Shown here: piece by piece, positions 35,296 through 45,500 of the stretch
How positions within the stretch are numbered: the stretch's first letter is position 1
Layout of the letters: every line of letters begins with the position of its first letter
The notes under the pieces: generated by a model
What the model saw: only the letters and a program-made list of their open reading frames with translations
What the model was told of the DNA's origin: nothing
Database searches by the model: none
Program-made: the position numbers and the translations under genes
DNA from: Oscillatoriales cyanobacterium USR001
GTDB taxonomy: Bacteria > Cyanobacteriota > Cyanobacteriia > Cyanobacteriales > Microcoleaceae
DNA: 56,864 bases
NCBI GenBank assembly: GCA_001698425.1
Contig: MBRE01000037.1
Coordinates: 197,239-254,102, forward strand
Reading direction: 5' to 3'

Positions 35296-36717
35296 ATGTT
35301 CCAGACCCCACAAGAGTTCTTGAATTACGTTAAAGAAAATAAAATCCAGATCATCGACCTCAAATTTATTGATACACCGGGGATTTGGCAGCACCTTTCG
35401 CTTTACCAAGATCAAATTGACGAAACTGCCTTTACAGACGGCGTACCTTTTGACGGTTCCAGCATTCGTGGCTGGAAAGCGATCAACGAATCAGACATGG
35501 CGATGGTACTCGATCCCAAAACTGCCTGGATCGACCCCTTCATGGCAGAACCGACCTTAAGCGTCATCTGTAGCATCATCGAACCCCGCACAGGTCAGCC
35601 TTACAGCCGCGACCCCCGCACTATTGCCCAGAAAGCTGTAGATTACCTAGTTACCACCGGCATTGGCGATACAGCCTTCTTTGGCCCTGAAGCCGAATTT
35701 TTCATCTTTGATGACGTGCGCTTCGACCAAAACCAACACAGCGGCTACTACTATGTAGACTCCGTAGAAGGTCGTTGGAACTCCGGCCGCGAAGAACCAG
35801 GCGGTAACTTAGGCTACAAACCCCGCTACAAAGAAGGTTACTTCCCCGTTGCACCGACAGACACCTCCCAAGATATGCGGACGGAAATGCTATTGACAAT
35901 GGCTAAGTGCGGCGTACCCATCGAAAAGCATCACCACGAAGTTGCCAGCGGTGGTCAGTGCGAACTCGGTTTCCGATTTGGTACTCTGATCAAAGCTGCT
36001 GATGATTTGATGACTTACAAATACGTCATTAAGAACGTTGCCAAGAAATACGGCAAAACTGTCACTTTCATGCCGAAACCAGTATTTAACGATAACGGTT
36101 CCGGGATGCACACTCACCAGTCTATCTGGAAAGACGGCAAACCCCTATTTTGGGGCGATGGCTACGCCAATTTAAGCGAAATGGCATTGCACTACATCGG
36201 TGGTTTGCTGAAGCACGCGCCTGCTTTGTTGGCCTTGACTAACCCTAGCACCAACTCTTACAAACGCTTGGTTCCTGGTTTTGAAGCCCCTGTAAACTTA
36301 GCTTACTCCCAAGGCAACCGTTCTGCTTCGATTCGGATTCCCCTATCAGGAACTAACCCCAAGGCAAAACGCTTGGAGTTCCGTTGTCCTGATGCAACTG
36401 CTAATCCTTATTTGGCCTTTGCAGCGATGCTTTGTGCAGGGATTGATGGGATTAAGAATAAGATCGATCCAGGTGCATCTTTAGATGTGGATATTTATGA
36501 CTTGAGCCCTGAAGAATTAAGCAAGGTTCCTTCGACTCCGGGTTCTTTGGAATTGGCTTTAGAAGCGTTAGAAAAAGACCATGCTTTCTTGACGGAACCA
36601 GGTGTATTTACGGAAGATTTCATTAATACTTGGATTTCTTACAAGTTGGATAATGAAGTTAACCCAATGCGTCTGCGTCCCCATCCCTATGAGTTTGGTC
36701 TGTACTACGATTGCTAA
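35296..36717 (+). CDS. glnA: Glutamine synthetase type I
   Basis: A 473-residue GSI that joins ammonia to glutamate. Seen are FDGSSIRGW, the metal-binding [26 protein letters not shown], the ATP motif [18 protein letters not shown], the glutamate-loop [17 protein letters not shown] and RIPLSG. Start ATG 35296 is set by the AAGGAG Shine-Dalgarno; a GTG at 35287 overlaps it. Regulation is by NtcA as shown by the upstream site; in cyanobacteria the enzyme is controlled by small inactivating factors, none of which is found here. A terminator follows. Confidence 0.97.
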   Translation: MFQTPQEFLNYVKENKIQIIDLKFIDTPGIWQHLSLYQDQIDETAFTDGVPFDGSSIRGWKAINESDMAMVLDPKTAWIDPFMAEPTLSVICSIIEPRTGQPYSRDPRTIAQKAVDYLVTTGIGDTAFFGPEAEFFIFDDVRFDQNQHSGYYYVDSVEGRWNSGREEPGGNLGYKPRYKEGYFPVAPTDTSQDMRTEMLLTMAKCGVPIEKHHHEVASGGQCELGFRFGTLIKAADDLMTYKYVIKNVAKKYGKTVTFMPKPVFNDNGSGMHTHQSIWKDGKPLFWGDGYANLSEMALHYIGGLLKHAPALLALTNPSTNSYKRLVPGFEAPVNLAYSQGNRSASIRIPLSGTNPKAKRLEFRCPDATANPYLAFAAMLCAGIDGIKNKIDPGASLDVDIYDLSPEELSKVPSTPGSLELALEALEKDHAFLTEPGVFTEDFINTWISYKLDNEVNPMRLRPHPYEFGLYYDC

Positions 36718-36778
36718 GGAATGAATAATTAAAAATTAGAAATGAAATTTATCATTTTTAATTTTTAATTAATCAATT

Positions 36779-36804
36779 CGCCGCTAGTCAAAGCGGCGTT
36801 TTTT
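36779..36804 (+). terminator. Rho-independent terminator of glnA
   Basis: CGCCGCT (36779-36785) and AGCGGCG (36792-36798) form a 7-bp GC stem followed by a T6 run, 61 bases after the glnA stop. Confidence 0.85.
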
Positions 36805-36822
36805 GTTAGTAGTTCGTAGTTC

Positions 36823-36878
36823 GTAGTAGCGACTTTAGTCGCTCAATTGTCTAAGAGAGCGACTAAAGTCGCTACTAC
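36823..36878. repeat. Perfect 21-bp inverted repeat
   Basis: GTAGTAGCGACTTTAGTCGC plus T at 36823-36843 is complemented at 36858-36878. The core of each arm is itself palindromic (AGCGAC-TTTA-GTCGCT). This is a dispersed hairpin repeat common in filamentous cyanobacteria. Confidence 0.85.
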
Positions 36879-36909
36879 AAACAGTTAACAATAAATATTA
36901 ACTATTACC

Positions 36910-38016
36910 ATGAAAAATATTAGTGTTGCTGTTGTCGGCACTGGATTTGGTCAAAAAGTACATTTGCCAGGATTTCAAGCACATCCTCAAACGGAGGTTG
37001 TAGCTGTTTATCATCGGGATTTAGATAAAGCAAAGGCGATTGCTGCTGCTAATAATATTCCTTATGCTGCTAATACGATAGAAGATATTGTAGCTTTGCC
37101 GGAGGTTGAAGCAGTCGCGATATCAACGCCGCCATTTCTGCATTTTGAAATGGCAAAAGTAGTATTGGAAGCTGGGAAACATTTGTTACTCGAAAAACCG
37201 ACAACTTCGATCGCCAGTGAAGCGAGGGAATTATATCATTTAGCCAAAGCTAAAAACTGTGTAGTAACGATGGATTTTGAGTTTCGCTTTATCCCTGCTT
37301 GGCAAATGTTAGCAGAACTGTTAGCAGAGGGATATATTGGGGAAAAACGTTTAATTAAAATTGATTGGTTGGTGTCAAGTCGGGCAGATACTTCTCGGCC
37401 TTGGAATTGGTACGCGCAAAAAGAAAAAGGCGGTGGTGTTTTGGGGGCAATTGGTTCCCATGCTTTTGATTATATTAGCTGGCTTTTTGGTCCAATTCGC
37501 CGATTATCTGGACAATTAATTACAGGAATTACCTCGCGTCCCGATCCGAAAGATGGCGGTAAATTAAAGGTTGTGGATGCTGATGATTCTTGTACTTTGA
37601 TGTTAGAATTAGTTGATGGAACACCTTGTCAAGTGTGTTTAAGTTCTGTAACTTATCAAGGGCGGGGGCATTGGGTGGAGGTTTATGGTAGCAAGGGAAC
37701 TTTGGTTTTAGGGAGTGATAATCAACAGGATTATGTGCATGGTTTTCGGTTGTGGGGGAGTCAGGGAGGACAAGCTTTGGCGGAGATGAAAATTCCTGAA
37801 AGGTTGGATTTTTCCCAGGTTTATCCTGATGGTAGAATTGCGCCGTTTGTGCGGGTAGTTGATAAGTGGGTGGAGGCGATTAATGGGGGTAATTCTTTAG
37901 TTCCGTCGCTGAGGGAGGGGGTTTATTCTCAGTTGTTGATGGATTTGACTCAGGAATCGAATGCAACGGGGACTTGGGTGAATGTGCCGGATTTAGATAA
38001 GTTTTTGGATGGTTAA
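36910..38016 (+). CDS. Gfo/Idh/MocA family oxidoreductase
   Basis: A 368-residue NAD(P)-dependent oxidoreductase. The Rossmann motif VVGTGFGQKVHLPGF is at 8-22 and the catalytic EKP (95-97, LLLEKPTTS) follows. The C-terminal alpha/beta domain begins about 125, with GGGVLGAIGSHAFDYI near 178. Such enzymes act on sugars, cyclitols or bile-pigment-like substrates; the substrate is not readable. It stands alone behind the glnA terminator. Confidence 0.87.
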   Translation: MKNISVAVVGTGFGQKVHLPGFQAHPQTEVVAVYHRDLDKAKAIAAANNIPYAANTIEDIVALPEVEAVAISTPPFLHFEMAKVVLEAGKHLLLEKPTTSIASEARELYHLAKAKNCVVTMDFEFRFIPAWQMLAELLAEGYIGEKRLIKIDWLVSSRADTSRPWNWYAQKEKGGGVLGAIGSHAFDYISWLFGPIRRLSGQLITGITSRPDPKDGGKLKVVDADDSCTLMLELVDGTPCQVCLSSVTYQGRGHWVEVYGSKGTLVLGSDNQQDYVHGFRLWGSQGGQALAEMKIPERLDFSQVYPDGRIAPFVRVVDKWVEAINGGNSLVPSLREGVYSQLLMDLTQESNATGTWVNVPDLDKFLDG

Positions 38017-38066
38017 TTGGTAATTGCTACATAAGCCGAAGACTTTTGCTGAGGTGCGGGATATTA

Positions 38067-38343
38067 ATGTTGCCGCCTGCTGGGGTGGGGATGAAGTTGG
38101 AACCGATTCGGTTGTGTGGGGCTTGTTATGCTGAGTTCCCTTGTCATAAGATTGAGTGGCAGTTTAAAAGGGATGCAGGGGCGCGATCGGCATCATTTAA
38201 GGTTGTTGTCAGAGTGTCCTAATTGTGGGGCTAGGTTTAAGATTCCGGTTTTGTGGGCGGATCGATGGTGTCAGCATTGTTTTACAGCTTTTGCAGAAAT
38301 GGGAAAAATGCAAAAGACTAAAAGAAACAGTCACAGTTTTTAA
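38067..38343 (+). pseudogene. Frameshifted small zinc-ribbon protein
   Basis: Two frames together read as one zinc-ribbon protein. The front (frame of 38067 or 38091) gives MKLEPIRLCGACYAEFPCHK and IEWQFKRDAG; the rear (frame of 38116) gives DRHHLRLLSECPNCGARFKI, then PVLWADRWCQHCFTAF. The shift, by one base, falls at about 38180-38195 near GGGGCGCGATCG. Together the CxxC pairs form two zinc knuckles, which neither frame has alone. Either a decayed gene or a sequencing error in a G/C run. Function unknown. Confidence 0.6.
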
Positions 38344-38441
38344 CAGTGATGTAGCACTCAACGAATCGCACACTCATTTCACCTTGTATCTGTAAAATAT
38401 AAGCCAAGCCATTAATATTAAAAATCCCACAGTAAAGCTAA

Positions 38442-38594
38442 ATGTTCGAGCAAACTTTTAAAAATATTGATGATGTTCTCTGGAAAGAAGCGGCTTGTAC
38501 TACAGAGTTAGATTACAAAACATTAACTCGCAAACTCACCGCAGATACCGCTAAACAAGTGAAGAAAACCGCTAAGGAGGGAATTGCAGCATGA
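38442..38594 (+). pseudogene. hsdM remnant (type I modification subunit), internally deleted
   Basis: Fifty codons. The first 25 (MFEQTFKNIDDVLWKEAACT, then TELDY) match the N-terminus of type I HsdM methylases as I know them. The last 25 (LTRKLTADTAKQVKKTAKEG, then IAA) look like the retained C-terminus. The stop overlaps the next start as ATGA, the usual arrangement in these operons. All methylase motifs are lost, so it cannot be active. Confidence 0.75.
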
Positions 38595-40009
38595 TTACCC
38601 TTGAAACCCTTGAAAAATGGCTGCTTGTACCTATAGAAACAGAACATCTTGAATTCAAAGAAGCCAAACAACAGTTTGATTCGACTAAACTACTGAAATA
38701 TTGCGTAGCACTGGCGAATGAAGGAGGTGGTTGTATTGTTTTGGGCGTTACTGATAAACGACCTCGCAGAGTAGTAGGTTCCCAAGCTTGGTCAACAGCA
38801 GAAGCTCTGAACAAGATTAAGGCATATATAGTTGAGAAACTCAAATTTCGAGTAGAAGTTACAGAATTACAACATCCAGATGGTCGAGTCCTAGTTTTTG
38901 AAGCACCTCCCCGTCCCGTAGGTCGTGCATTGGACTATGAGGGAGCTTATCTGATGAGAGTCGGTGAAGAACTGCAACCAATGACTCCTGATATGCTGAA
39001 GCGGATTTTTGCTGAAGACCAACAAGATTGGTTTTGCCAAGCTGCCCGTTGTAATGCCAGCCCTGACGATGTAATCGCTCTCCTAGATACTCAAACCTAC
39101 TTTGAACTGCTAGAAATTTCCTATCCGACTAGCCGCGATGCTGTCCTTGACAGATTGCAGAGTCAACATTTAATTGAACAAACAGCACAGGGTTGGACAA
39201 TCACAAACCTAGCTGCCATTCTTTTGGCAAAAAAACTGGATGCCTTTTCCCCTGCATTAGCTCGTAAAGTAGCCCGTATCGTTATCTATGAAGGTATTAA
39301 TAAGCTACAAACCCGTGATGACAAGACAGACAATCGAGGATATGCCGTTGGCTTTGATGGGTTAGTGGATTTTGTCCACTCAGCAGCGCCGCAAAATCGC
39401 TTTATCGAGGAAGTTGTGCGCGAAGAAGTCAAGATGTTCCCGAAACAGGCTCTTAGAGAACTTATTGCTAATGCTTTGATACATCAGGATTTTCTAACAA
39501 CGGGCGCTTCGGTAATGATTGAGATGTATCGTGATCGCATTGAGATATCTAATCCGGGTATCCCACCCATTAAGGTAGAGCGATTTATTGATGAATATCG
39601 ATCGCGCAATGAACAACTCGCGGACTTAATGCGACGTTTCGGTATATGTGAAGAAAAAGGCAGTGGCATTGACAAAGTTGTAAACGCAGCAGAAGTGTTT
39701 CAACTACCTGCACCAGATTTTCGAGTAGGTGAGACACGCACTACAGCAGTGTTGTTTGCCCATCAGGATTTTGCAGATATGAGCAAACCAGACCGAATAC
39801 GAGCCTGCTATCAGCATTGTTGCCTACGGTATGTCACGAATCAATCTATGTCTAACCAAACCCTACGGGAGCGGTTTCGTCTAAGTGAGTCACAAACAGC
39901 AACGGTTTCTCACATCATAGGATCTACCAAAGAAGCTGGTTTGATCAAGACAGATGAGTCTGAATCAACTTCTACCCGCTATGCTCGCTATCTCCCTTTT
40001 TGGGCATAA
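38591..40009 (+). CDS. AlbA_2/Schlafen-type DNA-binding regulator with GHKL ATPase-like domain
   Basis: A 472-residue intact protein. The AlbA_2 (divergent AAA-4/Schlafen) domain spans about 10-130: EHLEFKEAKQ, ANEGGGCIVLGVTD, GAYLMRVGEE. The HATPase_c_4 domain follows (about 270-380: ELIANALIHQDFL, EISNPGIPP, EEKGSGIDKVV). A winged-helix end (about 420-465) carries QTLRERFRLSESQTATVSHI. Relatives are often encoded in type I restriction operons, presumably as regulators. Here the flanking hsdM, hsdS and hsdR are stubs, yet this gene is whole. It starts by ATGA overlap with the hsdM stub. Confidence 0.85.
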   Translation: MITLETLEKWLLVPIETEHLEFKEAKQQFDSTKLLKYCVALANEGGGCIVLGVTDKRPRRVVGSQAWSTAEALNKIKAYIVEKLKFRVEVTELQHPDGRVLVFEAPPRPVGRALDYEGAYLMRVGEELQPMTPDMLKRIFAEDQQDWFCQAARCNASPDDVIALLDTQTYFELLEISYPTSRDAVLDRLQSQHLIEQTAQGWTITNLAAILLAKKLDAFSPALARKVARIVIYEGINKLQTRDDKTDNRGYAVGFDGLVDFVHSAAPQNRFIEEVVREEVKMFPKQALRELIANALIHQDFLTTGASVMIEMYRDRIEISNPGIPPIKVERFIDEYRSRNEQLADLMRRFGICEEKGSGIDKVVNAAEVFQLPAPDFRVGETRTTAVLFAHQDFADMSKPDRIRACYQHCCLRYVTNQSMSNQTLRERFRLSESQTATVSHIIGSTKEAGLIKTDESESTSTRYARYLPFWA

Positions 40010-40019
40010 AAGTGTTTTA

Positions 40020-40112
40020 ATGCAAAACGATTTGAATCGCTCTCAAAGCCTGAAAGCCTTGGAAAATCAACAAAAAAGTGTTTTAACGCAAATCGAGATG
40101 AGAGAACTATGA
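40020..40112 (+). pseudogene. hsdS remnant (C-terminal stub)
   Basis: A 30-codon frame (QSLKALENQQKSVLTQIEMR plus EL) resembles the C-terminal end of HsdS specificity subunits, which commonly close with a coil of ALENQQ...SIL.QAF.GEL type. Its TGA overlaps the next start as ATGA. Short length makes this the least certain of the three stubs. The 5' boundary repeats AAAAGTGTTTTAA from about 40008 and 40073, perhaps the deletion scar. Confidence 0.5.
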
Positions 40113-40162
40113 ACGAAGGCGAAACCCGACCGAACTAATTGGCCCGGCACTCAAGTCTCCTG
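40109..40162 (+). pseudogene. hsdR remnant (N-terminal stub, frameshifted)
   Basis: The start MNEGETR, then after a one-base deletion ELIGPALKS, matches the opening of type I/III-like HsdR subunits (MNEAETRxELIxPALK). The frame is lost by a stop (MNEGETRPN*), and a MITE-like element begins at 40163. Nothing of the helicase or nuclease remains. Confidence 0.65.
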
Positions 40163-40289
40163 TTGGCTCTCCCGTACTTGTGGTGATAAAGTAGACTTAT
40201 AGTTTAGCCACATCAAGGTTTTCAGCCTCAGTTCGACCTTTAAATTGTATCAAATACTACTTTTTACACCTAGCATCCGGGAGAGCCAA
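40163..40289. mobile_element. 127-bp MITE-like element with 12-bp terminal inverted repeats
   Basis: TTGGCTCTCCCG (40163-40174) and its exact complement CGGGAGAGCCAA (40278-40289) bound an AT-rich, non-coding interior. It interrupts the hsdR remnant. No clear target-site duplication is seen. The family of the helper transposase is not identified. Confidence 0.65.
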
Positions 40290-40378
40290 ATATCTTCTTT
40301 CAAGGACATTAATTTGGCAAAGTGGATAACAATCTGTCAACGCGGACAAATAATTTGACACTCGACAACAAAAAATAA

Positions 40379-40449
40379 AGGCGGCACCCAGATTTGAACT
40401 GGGGGTGAAGGTTTTGCAGACCCTTGCCTTACCACTTGGCTATGCCGCC
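40379..40449 (-). tRNA. tRNA-Cys (GCA)
   Basis: Seventy-one bases folding as a cloverleaf: acceptor stem GGCGGCA/TGCCGCC, D arm with AGCCAAGTGGTAAGGC, anticodon loop CTGCAAA (GCA at 40415-40417), T arm CCCAGTTCAAATCTGGG and discriminator U, as expected for Cys. CCA is not encoded. Its 3' end faces the wrecked restriction operon. Confidence 0.96.
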
Positions 40450-40614
40450 ATTAATCACAAAAACGACTATATCACAACTCGATCGCGAATTTCAACCTTT
40501 TTCACCCCTAATTTTCAATTTTCCTCCGAGATATCCACAAAATCTGAGAAACCGGATTCCTCCACAAAATGCCTTAAGAGTCAAAAAGTGGTAAAAACCC
40601 GGTTTCTGAATCTG

Positions 40615-40827
40615 TCAGTTTACTTCCCACCAGCCGAAAGCCGGACCGATAATTCGCACGACTACCCACCAAGCAACCAGTGCTCCGATGCCGATCCAGG
40701 TTCCCCTAGTGGTCCACCGCAAAAACTTTTCACTTTGGCTTTTAGTAATAGGTAGCCAGGAAACGGCGGCTTTTTCTTTACCGTAGTTTTCTCCGAGAGC
40801 TTCTTTACGACGTTTAGATTCGCCCAT
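40615..40827 (-). CDS. DUF2839 domain small membrane protein
   Basis: A 70-residue protein that opens MGESKRRKEALGENYGKEK, the signature of DUF2839, a cyanobacterial family of unknown function. A transmembrane helix lies near 42-64 (GTWIGIGALVAWWVVVRIIG). No clear operon; the tRNA-Cys is downstream. Confidence 0.85.
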   Translation of the reverse strand: MGESKRRKEALGENYGKEKAAVSWLPITKSQSEKFLRWTTRGTWIGIGALVAWWVVVRIIGPAFGWWEVN

Positions 40828-40916
40828 AATTTTTTTCTAGTAATTTGAGATTTCAAAATTCGATCGCTCATCAAATTATATAGCAGGAGTTAGCTATTAA
40901 TAGTCAATAGTCCTAT

Positions 40917-42422
40917 CTAAGTTAACCAAGTAGCATCTAAATAATCAATGCGGGCTAAAGGACTAAGGGCTGCTAAAATTTGATTACCATAGCTACGATG
41001 CAGCACGCGGGTGTCGAACAGCGCCACAACGCCTTGACGTTCTCTCACAGTGGCGATCGCTCTCTGCAATTGATTCAATGCTTCGGGCAATAAATACAAC
41101 CGAAACCAGTCTTTTCGCTGTTCTTTATAATAAGCTACTCGCCCTGCTACCAATGGATTTTCTAAAGAAGGTAAAGGTAAAGTTGCGATCGCCAATAAAT
41201 AGGGATTCGGCAATTTTCCCTGATACTCTCGCCAAAATTCCCACCCAGTTACCAAAATCCCATTTCGATCGAGATCGCTTTTTTCTACCTGTACCCTAGA
41301 GCCAAATTCAGAAGCCAAAATTGCCCCTACTTGAGCTTTTAACGGTACATCTCCAATAATTAAAACTGCCAACCCGGAAACTGATTTGCTAATGTTTAGC
41401 AAGGTGCGAATTTCGTCAATTACTGCTGCTTGAAATTGCGGCGTATTTGGCAGAGGTAATCGATTGGGAACATAAAGTTGAATTAGTTCATTATGGCGAT
41501 CGCGGGAAAACTTCACACAGGTAATCTCTGGAATCCCTACTCCCTCTCGATAAATCGGAGCCTTAACGTCTAAATCTAATGCTCCCCCAATCAAAACTAC
41601 TGGCTGTTGTAACCAGATTTTACCCAAAACTCCCGCGACATCAACGGGAGCACAATACAGAGAAAATGAACCCTGCGATCGCGAAATTTCCGCCCATTTC
41701 AGTTGTCCCTCACCTTGCCATTGTTGCCAAAAATTTCTCCAAGCAGAGGGGATATCTTGAGTACAGAATAGTTGTTCAATTCGGTGTAAAATTTCTTGTT
41801 CTAATGCTGCTAACAGACAACACTGATATGGATTTGGCGGATGCTGAAATATCGCCCGTGTTAGCTGCACTCTTGTATCCCGAATCAGTGCAGATCGATC
41901 GGGAAACATCACCATTAAATCATGCCAATCTACCGGTTTTAGGCAAGTCGTCAGGCGATCGCGAGTCCACTTTTCCCAGTCATCCACATCATCAATAATC
42001 GTCGGCACACCACTAGGTAAGCCGTTACTGCCACTTAAACGTTCCTTTAACCAAAATTGGGATTCCACGAACAGCAACCCCTCAAAATCCACAGCACAGG
42101 GATAAATATGAATTGGTTTCTGAGTTTCTAGCCATTCCTGTAATCGGGGAATTTCCACCTCTAACAAATACTTTTGCACCGATGCTGATGTCACCAAAAT
42201 TGCCGGTTTTGGCCACATCAAAAGTGGCATTAAATAACTAACTCGATACCCTCGATCGCGATCGCTGGGGAAGAAGCCTGTTTGAATCAAAGCACTGCGC
42301 TCTAGTCGCAAAGCTCGCGCTACCAATCTTCCCATCGTCAAATGATGAGGCCAGGGACTCAGAGAGTGCGATCGCAGGAAACACAAGAGCGAATTGTGGA
42401 CTTCTACCTCATTCATAAACAT
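40917..42422 (-). CDS. DinG/XPD-like helicase homologue with degenerate Walker A
   Basis: A 501-residue protein with the plan of a DinG-type helicase but an altered ATP site: where GTGKTLAYLLP is expected, DRGYRVSYLMP is found, so the Lys and Thr of Walker A are missing. The DEAH-like box is IIDDVDDW. The C-terminal part keeps the motif VI region, QLQRAIATVRERQGVVALFD, then TRVLHRSYG. It is likely a non-ATPase descendant conserved in cyanobacteria, acting perhaps as a DNA-binding scaffold. The iron-sulfur cysteines are not evident. Start at 42422 or 42416. Confidence 0.65.
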   Translation of the reverse strand: MFMNEVEVHNSLLCFLRSHSLSPWPHHLTMGRLVARALRLERSALIQTGFFPSDRDRGYRVSYLMPLLMWPKPAILVTSASVQKYLLEVEIPRLQEWLETQKPIHIYPCAVDFEGLLFVESQFWLKERLSGSNGLPSGVPTIIDDVDDWEKWTRDRLTTCLKPVDWHDLMVMFPDRSALIRDTRVQLTRAIFQHPPNPYQCCLLAALEQEILHRIEQLFCTQDIPSAWRNFWQQWQGEGQLKWAEISRSQGSFSLYCAPVDVAGVLGKIWLQQPVVLIGGALDLDVKAPIYREGVGIPEITCVKFSRDRHNELIQLYVPNRLPLPNTPQFQAAVIDEIRTLLNISKSVSGLAVLIIGDVPLKAQVGAILASEFGSRVQVEKSDLDRNGILVTGWEFWREYQGKLPNPYLLAIATLPLPSLENPLVAGRVAYYKEQRKDWFRLYLLPEALNQLQRAIATVRERQGVVALFDTRVLHRSYGNQILAALSPLARIDYLDATWLT

Positions 42423-42575
42423 GGGAGCAAAAATTTAACAATCATAGTAAATTCGGGTAATACCATTTCTCCAAAATCATGCAACAGTAGGTTGTTTGTA
42501 TGTAGTAAAGTCAACGACGCTGAATGTAGCATACATTTAGAGAAATGGTATTACCCCTTGGAATTTAAAAAGCTT

Positions 42576-45500
42576 TTATGAAGAAAATTCTTCTATATTC
42601 TTACTCAAGCCAGTTTTCACCAGCCTTTTCCAGTTAAACAATATGTCATTATCTAAACCATTTGAATTACGTTGTAGCGCAATTAAAACTTCTTGATCTT
42701 CTGTATACTCACAATCAGTGAGGTCTTGCTGATCAAGCTTTGAAAAGACTTCCTGTAATGTTTTCCATGCAGACTTAATCCGAATCCTATTCGTGATTAA
42801 TTCCCCACTGTGGCAGACTATGAATAATTCATATTTTTCTAAATTTTGATTTTCACACATTGCTCTCCACTCGTTGCGTGTAATCCGAACCATATCGTTA
42901 TATGTAGGATTAATTGTTTTTACTTCTACAAATAACTCACTGTCTGCTTTACATCGAAAATCATAACCATAGCCACCTTCATCTGGCTGTTTGGTAACAT
43001 CATAACCAAGTTTTTCGTAAAATAGCTTTGCTTCCTCTTCGCCAACTTTACCCCATTTTTCTGAGTTATCTCCAACACCTTGTTGATCGGTTTGAATAAT
43101 ACTACCTGTGGGTTTTAGCTGATCTTCTTTTTCTCTACTATCTGTGGGTTCTGGCTGATATTCATTTTCTCTCTCAGTTATAAATCGCATCATTGATTCT
43201 ATAAGTCGATTTATGCTCTGATCTTTTTTTATCCAAGAGTCTTGAGAATTTTCGTAAAGAAGTTTTGCTAGTTGATCTCGATGTTCGCCTTTTGATAAAT
43301 AGTCGTATATTGCCTTCCGTTTCTCCGTCGTTTCTGCCCATAATACCCATTCTTGAAGAACTTCTACAGGAATACTTTTTCTTTGCAAGCGACAAGCATC
43401 AAAGAAAGCGATGGCAGTGTCGGTATAGTCAACGTGCAGTAAGCAATCATTGGGTGCAAAACCAACTAACAGTTTCTCTTCAGCTTGTTCAGATGTGGCT
43501 GAAAGCAATTGTTCAGAGGGTAGATAGTTGCCAGCTTTTGATTGAAATTTAATCTGAGGCAGGAAATCTTTTAGGCTATCACGCTCGGAAGAGTTGTTAA
43601 AGCTATTCAGAAAATCTTTTGAATCTTTTGAGATGAGCTTGCCTACTTCTTTTGCCTGTTCAGGCGTTACTTTTGCTTCACTGACTCCAACTTCGGTTTT
43701 CAGTGCCTTAAGCAGTTGTATATCGTCAATGTCAATGGTGCGCTTATCAAACAATGATTTGTCTAAGAGTTTTGTGGCTTCTTCCCATTGAGTATCAACA
43801 ATCAGAGTACGTGGATCACTACTTTTCTGGAAGCTTGACCAACTAGCGACTTTGCAGAAGCAAGACTCTTCAGCAAGTTTGCCTGTCACTTTGGAATATT
43901 TAGTATTACTATTGATACGAATCAGTTTGCGATAGTCACCATATAATCCGTTTGGTAGGGCTTCACTGCGGGTGATGAGATATCCCATGCCGCGATCCCC
44001 GCCTAAAATACCGCTAATCAGGTCACGCTGCTCATTAGTATCGATTTTTTGCCAATTAACGGCTAGTTCTTTCCAAAGAAATTCCCAAAAGCTGTAACTA
44101 TCTACGCTAGAAAAACCTAGAGCAACTTTTACATCTTCCCAGTTGGCTTCACATAATTTCTTTAGGAGTTGACCGAGCGCAATGCCAATATTATTAGCAC
44201 GTTCTTTGTTTTGTCCTGTTGAATCTAACCTTGTCCTTCCTGTTGTTACTTTAAAGGCTGCATTCAATATAAAACCAACGGAAAGTTTTTCTTGTGTTGG
44301 TGCTGTTACCCAAAAAGTCGGTGCATCGGGAGTAGTGCAACTAAGCCTACCGTCTCTCTCGGTCATATCTAATAGCAGAGCAGATCCCGATGCTGTTCGC
44401 AGGCACAGTCGTAGCGAGTCTTCACCCTTGATCGTAATTCTATTTATTTCGACACCTTGAATACCCAGAAAAGGTTTTCTTTCCCATGTAAATAATTTTG
44501 AGTCATTATCTTCGATCTTGTTAATAAAACGATATTTTGTAATCGCCCGTGAAAAAACAGTTAAAACACCTGCTCGTTCTTGAAACTCCCTGATAATTTC
44601 TTGCGGCTGAATACCCTGATCTAACTCTAGTTCGACAATCGTTGCATCTGAAGGCATATTATATAATTCTAATTTTTCTTGCAAGTCTTTAGTTTCTTCA
44701 GGAGAGAGCCGTGATGGAATTAGTCCACCCTCGACAGCAAACCCTAAACGCTTGCTTAAAATGCGCGGTCGTTTACATGATGACAGATAAACACTTTTGA
44801 ATCCTAAGCCAAACATCCCTGTTACTCCATCTCCCTTGTCAGAGTTGTTAAATGTCAACATCTTTTCAAGGTCGCGATGGTATCCCTCATCGCGATAGTC
44901 TCTCTCTGGATTATCTGAATGTTGGAAACATCCAATTGGTCTACCTGCATGAATAAATGAAAGCTGGCGATCGCTCATAACCACCAGAAACTCTTTTCTT
45001 TCATCTTCAAGTTCTGTAGGTGATGACATTTCTTGCCACTCAACCACCGCATCATCGGCATTTTGAAATAGCTCAAAAGGTATACTCTGTTGACTATAGC
45101 CGTGCCGCTTTATCTTTTCTCGTACAGACTTTAGTAAACTCTCTTTTACGCCTTCATTATTTTTTAGCAGATTTGACAATTCAGAGAGTTTTGCTTGAAT
45201 CTCTTTTTCAGTAGCTTGTTTTTTTTCATTCAGATTTTGTACTTCGTATTCGGTTTCGTTGCGATGCAAGTCTTCTAAGTTGTCCAAGAGCATTTTTACA
45301 CTGAGTTCCTGTATTCCAAGCTCCCTCAGAATATACGAAGCACTCTTCATTACCAATTTTTCAGCTACTCGGATATCAAGCTGATCGGAATTTAGCAAAT
45401 CCTCCCAAATCGCTTCTATCGAATTGGTTTCGACTCCATAAACTTTTTTAAGAAGAATTTTAGTTGACTCTTTAAGAATTCTCACTAACTCATTACGAAT

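Noticed and set aside
44182..44460. Plus-strand frames inside the giant ATPase genes
   Set aside because: Several 60-95 codon frames occur by chance on the strand opposite 8 kb of coding sequence; none has a Shine-Dalgarno or motifs.
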